DNA from: Chitinophagales bacterium
GTDB lineage: Bacteria; Bacteroidota; Bacteroidia; Chitinophagales; CAIOSU01
Length of the DNA stretch: 64,000 nt
Reading direction: 5' to 3'
NCBI GenBank assembly: GCA_026003335.1
Contig: BPHB01000001.1
Span: forward strand, 62,001 to 126,000
Under the pieces are notes generated by a model. That model searched no databases. It had not been told where the DNA came from and worked only from the letters and a program-made list of their open reading frames with translations. The position numbers were made by a program, and so were the translations under genes. Shown here one piece after another: positions 18,492 to 28,280 of the stretch. How positions within the stretch are numbered: position 1 is the first letter of the stretch; the number at the start of each line of letters is the position of its first letter.

Positions 18492-19682
18492 ATGGACACG
18501 GTATTTCAAAACAAGATTTTTGTCGTAGAAGACGATGAGATTTTCGGCAGCATTATCCGCAAGGCTTTGGAGCAGGAGGGCAACAATCAGGTAACGATTT
18601 TCAGGACTGCCGAAGAATTTCTTAACAACCTTTACCAAAATCCTGATATCATCACCATTGACCACACCCTTCCCGGGAAAAACGGCATTGAAGTGCTCAA
18701 GGGAGTGAAAAGCTATAATAGTGAAATACCCACCATCTATTTCTCGGGTTCCATAAAACCTGAAACGGTCATTGAAGCTTATGAAAACGGGGTGAGTAGT
18801 TATATCATCAAAAATGAAAACGCAGTGCATAAACTGAAAACCTGCGTACGTGACCTCACAGAAAAGATTAATCTTAAAAAGGAGATCATGCTGCTACGCA
18901 GCAAAATATCCGATCGCAATAAATACGGGGAAATTGTAGGAGAGAGCAAGGCCATATTGCAGGTGCTACGCCTCATTCAGAAAGTAGAAAAAAGCAATGT
19001 CAATGTGCTGATTACCGGTGACAGCGGTACGGGAAAGGAACTGGTTGCACGGGCGCTGCATTTCAATTCTCCGAGACGGAAGAATCCTTTTGTTGCGGTG
19101 AATGTATCTGCCATCCCTGAAGACCTTATTGAAAGTGAGTTGTTTGGCCACGAAAAAGGGGCTTTTACCGGTGCAATCAGTCGCAGAATAGGCAAGTTTG
19201 AAGAGGCTATGGGCGGAACCATTTTTCTGGATGAAATCGGTGACCTGGACATTAATTTCCAAACCAAGTTGCTGCGGGTATTGCAGGAAAACAAAATTTG
19301 CAGGCTGGGAAGCAACAAAGAAATTGACCTGAATGTCCGTGTGATAGCAGCCACCAATAAAAACCTGCAAGAAGCCGTGAAATCCGGTAAATTTCGGGAA
19401 GACCTCTTTTTTCGCCTGCAGGGCTTTATGATTCACATGCCTCCTCTGAACGAGCGAGGCAATGATATCCTGATTTTGGCTCGGCATTTCCTGAAAGAAT
19501 TCTGTCGCAAAAACGGGTTGCCTCTGAAAAACTTCAGTAAAGAAGCCGAGTTACGCATGCTGGCTTATCCATGGCCAGGTAATGTTCGGGAACTGAAATC
19601 CCTTGTGGAGCGTGCCGTGCTTTTGAGTGAAGAAGACGAAATCAAACCCGATGATTTGATTTTTTCCTACGACTTTAATTAA
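18492..19682 (+). CDS. Sigma-54-dependent response regulator lacking the DNA-binding domain
   Basis: The 396-residue protein has a receiver domain (about 1-120; acidic pair in VVEDDE, phospho-acceptor Asp57 in ITIDHTLPG) and a sigma-54 AAA+ domain. That domain has Walker A GDSGTGKE, GAFTGA for contact with sigma-54, and Walker B GGTIFLDEIG, and ends at the R-finger/sensor II region PGNVRELKSLVERA. The chain stops about 25 residues later, so the Fis-type helix-turn-helix of NtrC-like activators is missing. The homologous regulator at 39875 keeps it. The start is ATG 18492 (MDTVFQN), because an upstream ATG at 18438 adds no domain. It may activate RpoN in solution or through a partner. Confidence 0.88.
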   Translation: MDTVFQNKIFVVEDDEIFGSIIRKALEQEGNNQVTIFRTAEEFLNNLYQNPDIITIDHTLPGKNGIEVLKGVKSYNSEIPTIYFSGSIKPETVIEAYENGVSSYIIKNENAVHKLKTCVRDLTEKINLKKEIMLLRSKISDRNKYGEIVGESKAILQVLRLIQKVEKSNVNVLITGDSGTGKELVARALHFNSPRRKNPFVAVNVSAIPEDLIESELFGHEKGAFTGAISRRIGKFEEAMGGTIFLDEIGDLDINFQTKLLRVLQENKICRLGSNKEIDLNVRVIAATNKNLQEAVKSGKFREDLFFRLQGFMIHMPPLNERGNDILILARHFLKEFCRKNGLPLKNFSKEAELRMLAYPWPGNVRELKSLVERAVLLSEEDEIKPDDLIFSYDFN

Positions 19683-19771
19683 CAAGATTTATTCTGCACG
19701 CCTGTTTGCGATTCTGCTTTCTTGCCGGAAAGCTTTCGTAGTTTCGTATTTCATTATAACCTCAACCCGTT

Positions 19772-21100
19772 TTGAAAACCAAACCTGCTCAGCGTATCAA
19801 CATCATCACCTTAGGCTGTGCCAAGAATCTGGTGGATTCCGAAGAACTATTGACACAGCTTCGGGCTAACCATCTGGATGCTACGCATGAAGCTGAAGGT
19901 CCAGCCCCGATAGTAGTAATAAATACCTGTGGATTTATTGAGACGGCACGCCAGGAATCCATAAATACCATATTGGAATATGCGGAAGCAAAACGGAGCG
20001 GATGGGTGGACAAGATTTTTGTAACAGGGTGCCTTTCGCATCGCTATAAAGACGATCTCAGCCGCGAGATTCCCGAGGTGGATGGATGGTTCGGTACCGG
20101 AGAGTTATCCCGGTTATTAAATGAGATAGGCACCGATTACAAACGGGAACTTATTGGCGAGCGCCTGCTCACTACTCCCGGGCACTACGCCTATCTCAAA
20201 ATTTCTGAGGGCTGCAATCGCACCTGTTCTTTCTGTGCCATTCCGTTGATGCGGGGACGGCATGTTTCCAAGCCCTTAGAGCAAGTTGTGCAGGAAGCTA
20301 AAAATCTTGTCAACTCAGGGGTAAAGGAAATTCTGCTCATTGCCCAGGAACTTACCTATTATGGACTGGATCTCTACCGCGAAAGACGGCTGCCGGCCCT
20401 GCTGACTGAGTTGGAGCAAATAGATGGTCTGGAATGGATCAGGCTGCATTATGCCTATCCGAGCAAATTTCCCCTGGAGTTGCTCAGCGTGATGAAGCAG
20501 AGCCGAAAAATTTGCCGTTATCTGGATCTGCCGCTACAGCATATCAGTGATAGTATGCTGTTGAAGATGAAAAGGGGAATCACAAAATCTGAAACTCTAG
20601 ACCTGATTCATACCATCAGAGACATTGTCCCGGACATTGCTCTCCGCACAACCCTTATGGTTGGTTTTCCCGGAGAAACCGAGGCTGACTTTGATGAACT
20701 CAGGGAGTTTGTACAACAGGTCCGTTTTGACAGGCTGGGGGTATTCACCTATTCGCACGAAGAAGGCACAGCTGCTTTCCATTTCAAAGACAATGTGCTT
20801 CCCATTGTAAAGAAAAGGCGTGCAGCCCAACTGATGGCTTTGCAGGAAGAGATAGCTTTTGATCTGAATCAGAGAAAAGTGGGCTCCATACTCAAAGTGC
20901 TTTTTGATAGGGTAGAAGGCGACTTTCTTGTAGGGCGCACGGAGTTCGATTCACCCGAAATTGATAATGAAGTGCTGGTAAACGCTACTGGCTGCTTTAT
21001 ACGTCCAGGTGATTTTGCACAGGTGAAAATTACACATGCCGAAGCTTTTGATCTGTATGCCGAACCGGTGGACAATTTTCCGAAAGCCCCCTTTTTGTAA
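19772..21100 (+). CDS. rimO: Ribosomal protein S12 methylthiotransferase RimO
   Basis: The 442-residue radical SAM enzyme adds a methylthio group to an Asp of ribosomal protein S12. The N-terminal MTTase domain carries Cys16, Cys53 and Cys87 for one 4Fe-4S cluster. The radical SAM motif is at Cys148, Cys152 and Cys155 (GCNRTCSFC), and a TRAM-like domain ends the protein. The context LGCAKNLVDSE is characteristic of RimO rather than MiaB. The start is TTG at 19772 (MKTKPAQ), because no ATG lies near it. It stands alone between the sigma-54 regulator and bshC. Confidence 0.94.
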   Translation: MKTKPAQRINIITLGCAKNLVDSEELLTQLRANHLDATHEAEGPAPIVVINTCGFIETARQESINTILEYAEAKRSGWVDKIFVTGCLSHRYKDDLSREIPEVDGWFGTGELSRLLNEIGTDYKRELIGERLLTTPGHYAYLKISEGCNRTCSFCAIPLMRGRHVSKPLEQVVQEAKNLVNSGVKEILLIAQELTYYGLDLYRERRLPALLTELEQIDGLEWIRLHYAYPSKFPLELLSVMKQSRKICRYLDLPLQHISDSMLLKMKRGITKSETLDLIHTIRDIVPDIALRTTLMVGFPGETEADFDELREFVQQVRFDRLGVFTYSHEEGTAAFHFKDNVLPIVKKRRAAQLMALQEEIAFDLNQRKVGSILKVLFDRVEGDFLVGRTEFDSPEIDNEVLVNATGCFIRPGDFAQVKITHAEAFDLYAEPVDNFPKAPFL

Positions 21101-21174
21101 ACAACAGTTGCCAATAGCCGGCAGACGCAAAAAGATGCAATGCTAGCCCATTAATGGATTAAAGTGGCGAATGT

Positions 21175-21182
21175 TAGTTTTG
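21175..21182 (+). promoter_or_regulatory. Putative -7 box TAGTTTTG ahead of bshC
   Basis: A full match to TAnnTTTG lies 32 bases before the bshC ATG, at a distance normal for a Bacteroidota promoter. No clear -33 TTG was found. Confidence 0.5.
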
Positions 21183-21214
21183 TCAGCATCTGCTTTGCAT
21201 AACAGGCTGCTTTC

Positions 21215-22813
21215 ATGAAAGTACTCCAGCGCTTAAATCCCCTTCAGCTTAATATCTACCCGGATATCATCCGGGATTATTTGCTGGAGGATAAAAGATT
21301 GATGCCCTTTTACAAGTATTCCTGTCAAAATACTGATTTCGATAAAATTATGTCCAACTGCAACATGCCTTCAGATGCCAGGCATGTGCTTCGTCAGGCA
21401 CTTGACGAACAGTATCAGAATCTGCCGGTGCAGGGGGCCGTAACAGCCAATATCCAGATGCTAAACCGCCCGGATTGTTTTACGGTAACCACAGCCCACC
21501 AGCCGGTTCTTTTTGGCGGGCCTCTGTTTTTTGTTTACAAGATTGCCTGTGCCATTCATCTTGCAGAACACCTGAAAAAGACTTTTCCTGACAAACATTT
21601 TGTGCCGGTGTATTTTATAGGTGCTGAGGACCACGATTTTGAAGAAGTTAATCACATTTATCTTGCCGGGGAACAAGTCATCTGGAGCGAGCCCATGAAA
21701 GGCGCTGTTGGTAGATTTTCAACAAGATACATAAAGCCTCTTATAAAAGATATTAAGGTAAAGCTTCACGGACCCTTTGCTTCAGAAACGGTGCACTTGC
21801 TGGAAGAGGCTTATAGTCAGCCTACTCTGGCGCAGGCTACGCTCTACTTAGTGCATGCCCTGTTTGGCAGATCGGGTCTGGTGGTAGTGTTGCCCGATAC
21901 ACCGCAACTGAAAAAAAGATTCACTCCCGTTATCCAGGATGAACTGGTTCAAGGCACCTGTGGGCAGCTAGCCCGGGAAACAGGCAGGCAACTGGCACAG
22001 GCCGGCTACCCTCAGCAGGCGTATCCGAGGGATATTAACCTGTTTTATCTAACAGACGGGTTGCGGGCAAGAATTATTTATGAGCAAACATCCAACCGCT
22101 ACAAAGTCGTGGGCACCGACCTGCAATTCAGCCGGGATGAAATTTTGAAACTTACAGAAGAGCACCCCGAACGATTCAGCCCGAACGTGATGCTGCGACC
22201 ACTCTACCAGGTAAGCTTGTTACCTGACTTGGCTTACATAGGTGGACCGGGCGAATTGGCTTACTGGCTCCAGCTAAAAGGCATATTTGACTATTATAGA
22301 GTCAACTTCCCGATGCTGGCACTCCGCAACTCTGCTTTGATTCTGGAACAAAATATCCTAAGGAAAATGGAGCGCAACGGAATAGCATTCACCGAGCTGT
22401 TTGAAGACGAAGAAAAACTGATTCAAACGGCTCTTGCCCGCCAATCCGACAAAGCGCTGGATTTAACTTGGGAGCAGGAACAAATGGAGCGCCTCTTTGA
22501 CCATATTCGGGGGCGCACAACAGAGGTGGACCCTACCCTGGCAGGTGTAGTGGAGGCTATGGCTGCCAACCTGAGAAAGGGACTGCAAACCCTGGAAAAG
22601 AAGATGATACGTGCCGAAAAGAAAAATCAAGAAACAACCGTGGCCCAAATCAAAAGTATTAAGGCACGTTTGTTTCCCAACGGGATACTGCAGGAAAGGG
22701 TTGAAAGCTTTTTGCCTTACTATGCATTGGAAGGCCATGCTTTCATCCAAACACTGACTGAAACGATGGATCCGCTTGCGAAGCAGTTTGTGGTGCTGGG
22801 TGTGGATGCATAA
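21215..22813 (+). CDS. bshC: Bacillithiol biosynthesis cysteine-adding enzyme BshC
   Basis: The 532-residue protein matches BshC, which joins cysteine to glucosaminyl-malate in the last step of bacillithiol synthesis. Visible family features are FTVTTAHQPVLFGGPLFFVYK (about 88-108, close to the TTGHQ signature), PVYFIGAEDHDFEEVNH, the central LYQ...LPDLAYIGGPGELAYWLQL, and a C-terminal helical coiled coil with many charged residues. The length is normal. It implies that this organism uses bacillithiol as a low-molecular-weight thiol. bshA and bshB are not in the window, and a -7 box lies 32 bases upstream. Confidence 0.93.
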   Translation: MKVLQRLNPLQLNIYPDIIRDYLLEDKRLMPFYKYSCQNTDFDKIMSNCNMPSDARHVLRQALDEQYQNLPVQGAVTANIQMLNRPDCFTVTTAHQPVLFGGPLFFVYKIACAIHLAEHLKKTFPDKHFVPVYFIGAEDHDFEEVNHIYLAGEQVIWSEPMKGAVGRFSTRYIKPLIKDIKVKLHGPFASETVHLLEEAYSQPTLAQATLYLVHALFGRSGLVVVLPDTPQLKKRFTPVIQDELVQGTCGQLARETGRQLAQAGYPQQAYPRDINLFYLTDGLRARIIYEQTSNRYKVVGTDLQFSRDEILKLTEEHPERFSPNVMLRPLYQVSLLPDLAYIGGPGELAYWLQLKGIFDYYRVNFPMLALRNSALILEQNILRKMERNGIAFTELFEDEEKLIQTALARQSDKALDLTWEQEQMERLFDHIRGRTTEVDPTLAGVVEAMAANLRKGLQTLEKKMIRAEKKNQETTVAQIKSIKARLFPNGILQERVESFLPYYALEGHAFIQTLTETMDPLAKQFVVLGVDA

Positions 22814-22930
22814 TGCCCGCGCCACCAGAAAGAAGTCAGGCGTTCAGACCGATGACAGGAGCATGAAAATTATCCACAGCGTTATCAAATAAAATCGTGT
22901 GATAGCTTTAACGAGTCATCGCTTTTTAGC

Positions 22931-22938
22931 TATTTTTG
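22931..22938 (+). promoter_or_regulatory. Putative -7 box TATTTTTG ahead of the nuoG-N operon
   Basis: A full match to TAnnTTTG lies 14 bases before the nuoG ATG, in the 139-base gap after bshC. It is the likely start of the nuoG-N transcript. Confidence 0.55.
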
Positions 22939-22952
22939 CGCCACAGTAAAAA

Positions 22953-23906
22953 ATGATCAAACTCACTATAGACAATATTGAAGTAGAAGTAGAGCCGGGG
23001 ACAACCATTCTCAATGCGGCACGCAAAATAGGAGGTAAAATCGTTCCTCCCGCAATGTGCTATTACACAAGCCTGAAGGGGAGCGGAGGTAAATGCCGCG
23101 CCTGCCTGGTGAAAGTAGCGCAAAGCTCAGCCAAAGACCCCAGGCCCATGCCCAAGCTGGTGGCTTCCTGCATGACCCAGGCACAGGATGGCATGGTGGT
23201 GCAGAATATCACCTCCGAAGAGGTGCTTGAAGCCCGCAGAGGTATCGTGGAATTGCTGCTGATAAACCATCCGCTAGATTGCCCCATCTGCGATCAGGCC
23301 GGTGAATGTGATTTACAGGATTTTGCTTTTGCCCACGGCACCCCCAAGACGCGCTATGAGGAAAAAAGGCGCACCTTTCAGGAAGTAGATCTGGGTCCTT
23401 ACATTAAGCTGCATATGACACGCTGTATCCTGTGCTATCGCTGTGTTCAAGTAGCAGACCAGCTCACTGACCAGCGCGTGCACGGTGTACTTAACCGCAC
23501 CGATGCAGCCGAAATAGGCACCTATATTAAAAAAGCCATAGACAACGATTTTTCCGGTAACATGATTGATGTCTGTCCGGTAGGTGCCCTGACTGACCGC
23601 AAATTCCGTTTTAAAGATCGTGTATGGTTTCTCAATCCTGTAGATGCCCATCGAGATTGCCCAAAGTGCTGCGGCAAAGTGGTGTTATGGATGCATGGCA
23701 ATGAAGTAAGACGGGTCACCGGCCGCAAGGATGAATATGGCGAGGTCAAAGAGTTCATCTGTAATGAATGCCGCTTTGAAAAGTTAGACACCTCCCACTG
23801 GGTGATTGAGGGGCCTCGCAAAATCAGACGCAATTCGGTCATTGCTCAGAACCATTACACCCGCCTGGTTGTACCCAAGGCGCTCAAACCAGACGACATC
23901 AAGTAG
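22953..23906 (+). CDS. nuoG: NADH-quinone oxidoreductase subunit G, short form
   Basis: The 317-residue protein keeps the electron-wire part of NuoG. A 2Fe-2S site uses Cys36, 48, 51 and 73. A His-ligated 4Fe-4S site has His106, Cys110, 113 and 119. A 4Fe-4S site has Cys158, 161, 164 and 208. A last Cys-rich motif (Cys236, 239, 270, 273) starts the molybdopterin-like domain, and then the chain ends, so the large remnant domain of the roughly 900-residue E. coli protein is missing. Short NuoG proteins are typical of Bacteroidota. It begins the operon, with nuoH five bases downstream. Confidence 0.92.
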   Translation: MIKLTIDNIEVEVEPGTTILNAARKIGGKIVPPAMCYYTSLKGSGGKCRACLVKVAQSSAKDPRPMPKLVASCMTQAQDGMVVQNITSEEVLEARRGIVELLLINHPLDCPICDQAGECDLQDFAFAHGTPKTRYEEKRRTFQEVDLGPYIKLHMTRCILCYRCVQVADQLTDQRVHGVLNRTDAAEIGTYIKKAIDNDFSGNMIDVCPVGALTDRKFRFKDRVWFLNPVDAHRDCPKCCGKVVLWMHGNEVRRVTGRKDEYGEVKEFICNECRFEKLDTSHWVIEGPRKIRRNSVIAQNHYTRLVVPKALKPDDIK

Positions 23907-23911
23907 GCTGT

Positions 23912-24937
23912 ATGGAATTCATCATCTACAAGTTGATTGTGATAGCGGCAGTGTTTGCCATGACTATGACCATAGCCATGTATGCCACGCTGGCTGAGCG
24001 CAAGTTTTCAGCCTTCATGCAGGATCGCATAGGTCCCAACCGTGCAGGTCCTTTCGGACTGCTACAGCCCGTAGCCGATGGCATCAAGTTTTTCTTTAAG
24101 GAAGAATTTACACCCGCGGGTGCCGATAAATGGCTTTTCATTATTGCTCCCGGCATAGCCATGGCTACGGCTTTAATGGTAGGGGCTGTTATTCCCTGGG
24201 GCGACACACTTACCATCGCAGGCAAGCAATACATTTTGCAAATTACCGACCTGGACATCGGTGTGCTGTATGTGTTCGGGGTGGTCTCCCTGAGTGTGTA
24301 CGGCATCATGATAGGGGGGTGGGCATCCAACAACAAATACTCCCTGCTAGGGGCGCTGAGAGCCTCTTCGCAAATCATCAGCTACGAGCTTTCCATGGGG
24401 CTGGCTATTCTGGGCCTGCTTATGATAACCGGCACGATGAGCCTGCGGGAGATCGTTCTGCAACAGCAAGGGATGAACTGGAATGTCTTTTACCAGCCCT
24501 TGGGTTTTCTGATTTTCTATGTATGTGCTTTTGCAGAAACCAACAGGGCTCCCTTTGATTTACCCGAGTGTGAAGCTGAACTGGTGGCGGGTTATCATAC
24601 CGAATACAGCAGTATGAAGCTGGGCCTGTTTCTTTTTGCCGAATACATACATATGTTTACCGCCTCAGCCATGATATCGGTGCTTTACTTTGGGGGCTTC
24701 AACTTCCCCTTTATGCATGATCTGGGATTGTCACAAAATGCAGTGACTATACTGGGGCATATTGCCATGATGACCAAGACCCTGATTTTTATGTTTATCT
24801 TCATCTGGGTGCGCTGGACACTGCCACGTTTTCGGTATGATCAACTTATGCGCCTGGGATGGCAGATTTTTATTCCGCTGGCACTGCTGAATATCCTGAT
24901 TACCGGAGTTATCATACTGATTAAGGAGGGCGTTTAA
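23912..24937 (+). CDS. nuoH: NADH-quinone oxidoreductase subunit H
   Basis: The 341-residue membrane subunit sits at the junction of the peripheral and membrane arms of complex I and helps form the quinone site. It has about eight membrane helices. Conserved motifs include ERKFSAFMQDRIGPNRAGP near the N-terminus and ETNRAPFDLPECEAELVAGYHTEY in the large loop. Length and motifs are normal. It is followed by nuoI after 15 bases. Confidence 0.96.
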   Translation: MEFIIYKLIVIAAVFAMTMTIAMYATLAERKFSAFMQDRIGPNRAGPFGLLQPVADGIKFFFKEEFTPAGADKWLFIIAPGIAMATALMVGAVIPWGDTLTIAGKQYILQITDLDIGVLYVFGVVSLSVYGIMIGGWASNNKYSLLGALRASSQIISYELSMGLAILGLLMITGTMSLREIVLQQQGMNWNVFYQPLGFLIFYVCAFAETNRAPFDLPECEAELVAGYHTEYSSMKLGLFLFAEYIHMFTASAMISVLYFGGFNFPFMHDLGLSQNAVTILGHIAMMTKTLIFMFIFIWVRWTLPRFRYDQLMRLGWQIFIPLALLNILITGVIILIKEGV

Positions 24938-24952
24938 AAAATAGATAAAAAC

Positions 24953-25513
24953 ATGCTGCAACCGCTGACCAATCGCGCAAAGAAGGTAGTAAAGAAAGAG
25001 ATGACGCTGGCTGAAAAAATTTACCTGCCGGCAGTGCTGGGAGGCATGAAAATCACCCTCAGCCACTTCTTCAGAAAAAAACGTACTTACCAGTATCCGG
25101 AAGAAAAACGCCCCTTTAGTCCTGTTTTTCGTGGCATGCACGTGCTGAAGCGTGATGAAGAAGGACGCGAGCGTTGCACCTCCTGCGGATTGTGTGCGCT
25201 GGCCTGCCCTGCTGAGGCTATCACAATGACTTCAGGCGAACGTCAGCCAGGCGAAGAGCATCTCTACCGCGAAGAGAAGTACGCAAAAACCTATGAGATC
25301 AACATGCTGCGTTGTATTTTTTGCGGCTTATGTGAAGAAGCCTGTCCCAAGCAGGCTATTTTCCTGACCGACCGTATCACTCCTTCGGCCTACAGCCGCA
25401 AGGATCTCATTTATGATAAAAGTATATTGCTGGAACCCCTGGATAAGGATAAGCGGATATCTGTAGAGAAACGTATGGCTTCCTATCAGGTAAATACAGA
25501 GTTGGGTAAATGA
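24953..25513 (+). CDS. nuoI: NADH-quinone oxidoreductase subunit I (2x 4Fe-4S)
   Basis: The 186-residue protein has two ferredoxin motifs, Cys75/78/81/85 (CTSCGLCALACP) and Cys121/124/127/131 (CIFCGLCEEACP). These hold clusters N6a and N6b, which pass electrons to the last cluster before quinone. The N-terminal half binds the membrane subunits. The stop overlaps the nuoJ start by four bases, consistent with coupled translation. Confidence 0.95.
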   Translation: MLQPLTNRAKKVVKKEMTLAEKIYLPAVLGGMKITLSHFFRKKRTYQYPEEKRPFSPVFRGMHVLKRDEEGRERCTSCGLCALACPAEAITMTSGERQPGEEHLYREEKYAKTYEINMLRCIFCGLCEEACPKQAIFLTDRITPSAYSRKDLIYDKSILLEPLDKDKRISVEKRMASYQVNTELGK

Positions 25514-26016
25514 GTCTTAATCAGATAGCCTTTGTGATCATTTCTGTGCTGGCCCTCTTTGGGGCAATCATGGTGGTAGCCTCCAGACGCCCGGTTTATT
25601 CCGTCCTCTTTCTCATTCTGACCTTCTTTTGCATTGCAGCACATTTTATCGTCCTCAATGCAGAGTTTCTGGCCGTTGTGCAGGTAATTGTTTATGCCGG
25701 TGCCGTTATGGTGTTGTTTCTCTTCGTGGTGATGCTGCTCAACCTGAATAAAGAATCAGAACCCCGCATCTCTGCAACATTAAAGGTTGCAGCAGCCCTC
25801 AGCGGAGGGTTGCTGTTTCTGTCAACAGTAGCCGGTGTGGTTAAAGGAGGAGGATTTGCTGAAGTAGCGGAAGCAGCCTATCCTTTTACTCAGATTGGAT
25901 ATGTGGACTATCTGGGTAAAGCCTTGTTTAATGAATTTTTAATACCCTTTGAAATAGTTTCCGTGCTGTTTCTGTCTGCCATGGTTGGAGCTGTAGTTTT
26001 AGGAAGAAAGGACTAA
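25510..26016 (+). CDS. nuoJ: NADH-quinone oxidoreductase subunit J
   Basis: The 168-residue protein has about five membrane helices and the family motifs [28 protein letters not shown] and [19 protein letters not shown]. It forms part of the membrane arm of complex I and contributes to proton translocation coupling. The start overlaps the nuoI stop by four bases, and nuoK begins seven bases later. Confidence 0.94.
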   Translation: MSLNQIAFVIISVLALFGAIMVVASRRPVYSVLFLILTFFCIAAHFIVLNAEFLAVVQVIVYAGAVMVLFLFVVMLLNLNKESEPRISATLKVAAALSGGLLFLSTVAGVVKGGGFAEVAEAAYPFTQIGYVDYLGKALFNEFLIPFEIVSVLFLSAMVGAVVLGRKD

Positions 26017-26023
26017 AGATACT

Positions 26024-26353
26024 ATGACCGAATCGCTAAGTACTCTGAAAACCATTCCTCTTGACTGGTATATCTACCTGAGCCTGGCCTTATTTGCCAT
26101 TGGTGTTACGGGAGTATTGATAAAACGTAATGCCATTATTTTATTGATGTGTATTGAGATTATGCTCAATGCGGTGAATCTCCTGCTCGTAGCTTTTTCC
26201 GCTTATAGCGGAGATGTTGCCGGCCAGTTGTTTGTGTTTTTTGTTATGGTGGTTGCAGCCGCTGAGGTTGCAGTGGGTCTGGCCATTATTGTCATGGTGT
26301 ATAGAAATCTGCATTCAGTGAACATTAACCTACTTGATCAACTGAAATGGTGA
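26024..26353 (+). CDS. nuoK: NADH-quinone oxidoreductase subunit K
   Basis: The 109-residue protein has three membrane helices and the NuoK motifs [18 protein letters not shown] (with the conserved membrane Glu) and [15 protein letters not shown] (second Glu). It is a proton-conducting subunit related to MrpC antiporters. The end overlaps the nuoL start by seven bases. Confidence 0.94.
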   Translation: MTESLSTLKTIPLDWYIYLSLALFAIGVTGVLIKRNAIILLMCIEIMLNAVNLLLVAFSAYSGDVAGQLFVFFVMVVAAAEVAVGLAIIVMVYRNLHSVNINLLDQLKW

Positions 26354-27717
26354 ACCTAATCTGGCTGGTACCGCTATTGCCGCTCATTGGCTTTCTGATA
26401 AACGGGCTGCTACGCAACAAGCTTTCCAAAACGGTTGCCGGAGTTATTGGCAGCGCCACTGTGCTGGGCAGTTTTCTCGTCAGTGCATCCATTTTTTCAG
26501 AGCATCTGCACCATCCCCACAACTCGGTGATTGTGCCGCTGATAGACTGGATTACCGTAGGAGATTTTTCGGCCCCCTTTGCTTTCCAGGTGGATTCGCT
26601 TTCCATCATGATGATGCTGATTGTGACCGGTATTGGTTTCCTTATCCATGTATACAGCATGGGATACATGCACGAAGATGATGGGCATAATCGCTTTTTC
26701 GCCTATTTGAATCTGTTTATATTCTTTATGCTGCTGCTGGTAACGGCAAATAACTATCTGTTGCTTTTTGTCGGATGGGAAGGGGTGGGGCTGTGTTCTT
26801 ATCTGCTGATTGGATTCTGGTACAAAAATCATGACTATAACGATGCGGCAAAGAAAGCTTTTATCGTCAATCGTATAGGAGATCTGGGTTTTCTGCTCGG
26901 GATGTTGCTGATTTTTAAAACATTTGGCTCTCTGAATTTTCATGATGTTTTTGATGCAGTCATAGAAAGGTTTAACAGCGGGGAGTTTAGGATAGGGCAA
27001 CCCGTACTGGTGACCATTGGTATTTTACTGTTCATCGGAGCCATGGGAAAAAGTGCTCAGATACCGCTTTACACCTGGCTGCCTGATGCTATGGCGGGTC
27101 CCACACCTGTTTCAGCGCTGATTCACGCAGCTACCATGGTAACAGCCGGAATTTATCTGGTGGTGCGCTCCAATGTGATTTATACTCTCGCCCCGGCAGC
27201 TTTGCATCTTGTGCTTGCCATAGGTGTGGCAACAGCCTTGTTTGCGGCCACCATCGGATTATTCCAGAATGATATCAAAAAAGTGCTGGCCTATTCTACG
27301 GTGAGCCAATTGGGCTATATGTTTGCCGCACTTGGAGTAGGAGCCTTTACGGCAGGCATGTTTCATCTGATGACTCATGCTTTTTTCAAGGCCCTGTTGT
27401 TTCTGGGGGCCGGCAGCGTGATTCATGCCTTACATCATGAGCAGGATATTCGTAATATGGGCGGGCTGCGTAAATACATGCCGGTTACCTTCATTACATT
27501 TCTGATTGCCACACTGGCTATTTCGGGTATTCCGCCCTTGTCGGGTTTTTTTTCAAAAGATGAGATTCTTGCGCACGTTTTTATGCACAACAAGGTGGCC
27601 TGGGCATTTCTGTTTGCCGGCTCCCTTCTGACGGCCTTCTATATGTTTCGTCTTGTTCTTCCTCACATTTACAGGAACGTTCCGGGGAACACCGGAACAA
27701 GAACACCATTTACATGA
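26347..27717 (+). CDS. nuoL: NADH-quinone oxidoreductase subunit L, N-terminal part (frameshifted gene)
   Basis: The 456-residue frame carries the proton-pumping antiporter-like core of Nuo[16 protein letters not shown], the [26 protein letters not shown] segment with its conserved Lys, and [16 protein letters not shown]. After FYMFRLV (27657) it runs out of family sequence and ends in a non-native tail. The continuation [10 protein letters not shown] lies in the next frame from 27659. Removing one base near 27658 would join the parts into about 643 residues, the normal length. Either the gene is broken or the sequence has a one-base error; a stop in this frame follows 57 bases later. Confidence 0.85.
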   Translation: MVNLIWLVPLLPLIGFLINGLLRNKLSKTVAGVIGSATVLGSFLVSASIFSEHLHHPHNSVIVPLIDWITVGDFSAPFAFQVDSLSIMMMLIVTGIGFLIHVYSMGYMHEDDGHNRFFAYLNLFIFFMLLLVTANNYLLLFVGWEGVGLCSYLLIGFWYKNHDYNDAAKKAFIVNRIGDLGFLLGMLLIFKTFGSLNFHDVFDAVIERFNSGEFRIGQPVLVTIGILLFIGAMGKSAQIPLYTWLPDAMAGPTPVSALIHAATMVTAGIYLVVRSNVIYTLAPAALHLVLAIGVATALFAATIGLFQNDIKKVLAYSTVSQLGYMFAALGVGAFTAGMFHLMTHAFFKALLFLGAGSVIHALHHEQDIRNMGGLRKYMPVTFITFLIATLAISGIPPLSGFFSKDEILAHVFMHNKVAWAFLFAGSLLTAFYMFRLVLPHIYRNVPGNTGTRTPFT

Positions 27718-28276
27718 ATCGCCAGCATTGATTACTTTTCCGCTTATTATATTGGCTTTTCTTTCAGCGGTAGGAGGCTTTTTAGGGCTTCCGGCTATAC
27801 TGCATGCTCCCCACCTGTTAAGCGAGTTTTTACATCCCATATATGAAGGCAGCGAAAAGATACATGCTGCGCTGGGCATTGAACACGGGCATCTTTCTCA
27901 TACCACTGAATGGATACTTATAGGGGTTACTGTGGCTGCAGTGCTGATTACCATTTTTGTAGCAAGCCGTATTTACTCTTCCTATGAAAAAGAAGAAGAG
28001 CCCACGTCATTTATCAAAAAGCTTGTTTACAACAAATACTATGTGGATGAATTGTATGATCTGATTATTGTGAAGCCGGTGATGAGAATTTCAGATTTCT
28101 TTTATTCTGTCTTTGAATCGGTTTTCATAGATGGGTTGAGCGTGGCGTTAGGTAAAGGAGCCCTCGGTGCAGCCAGATTACTCAGACTGCTGCAAACCGG
28201 TAGTGTGGGGGCTTATCTGTTTATTATGGTTATCGGAATTCTGGCGATGATATTAACCACCTACTTTATTTCCTGA
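27653..28276 (+). CDS. nuoL: NADH-quinone oxidoreductase subunit L, C-terminal part (frameshifted gene)
   Basis: This frame continues NuoL after the frameshift: [10 protein letters not shown], further membrane helices, then the long amphipathic helix region ([23 protein letters not shown]) that lies along the membrane arm, and a last membrane helix. The apparent TTG start at 27653 has no known counterpart in the family and is only the first codon of the open frame. nuoM starts five bases after the stop. A separate functional protein is unlikely. Confidence 0.75.
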   Translation: MFFLTFTGTFRGTPEQEHHLHESPALITFPLIILAFLSAVGGFLGLPAILHAPHLLSEFLHPIYEGSEKIHAALGIEHGHLSHTTEWILIGVTVAAVLITIFVASRIYSSYEKEEEPTSFIKKLVYNKYYVDELYDLIIVKPVMRISDFFYSVFESVFIDGLSVALGKGALGAARLLRLLQTGSVGAYLFIMVIGILAMILTTYFIS

Positions 28277-28280
28277 AAGG

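Noticed and set aside
27653-28276. Separate small membrane protein starting at TTG 27653
   Set aside because: It continues NuoL homology exactly where the first frame leaves it, so it is the second half of a frameshifted gene.
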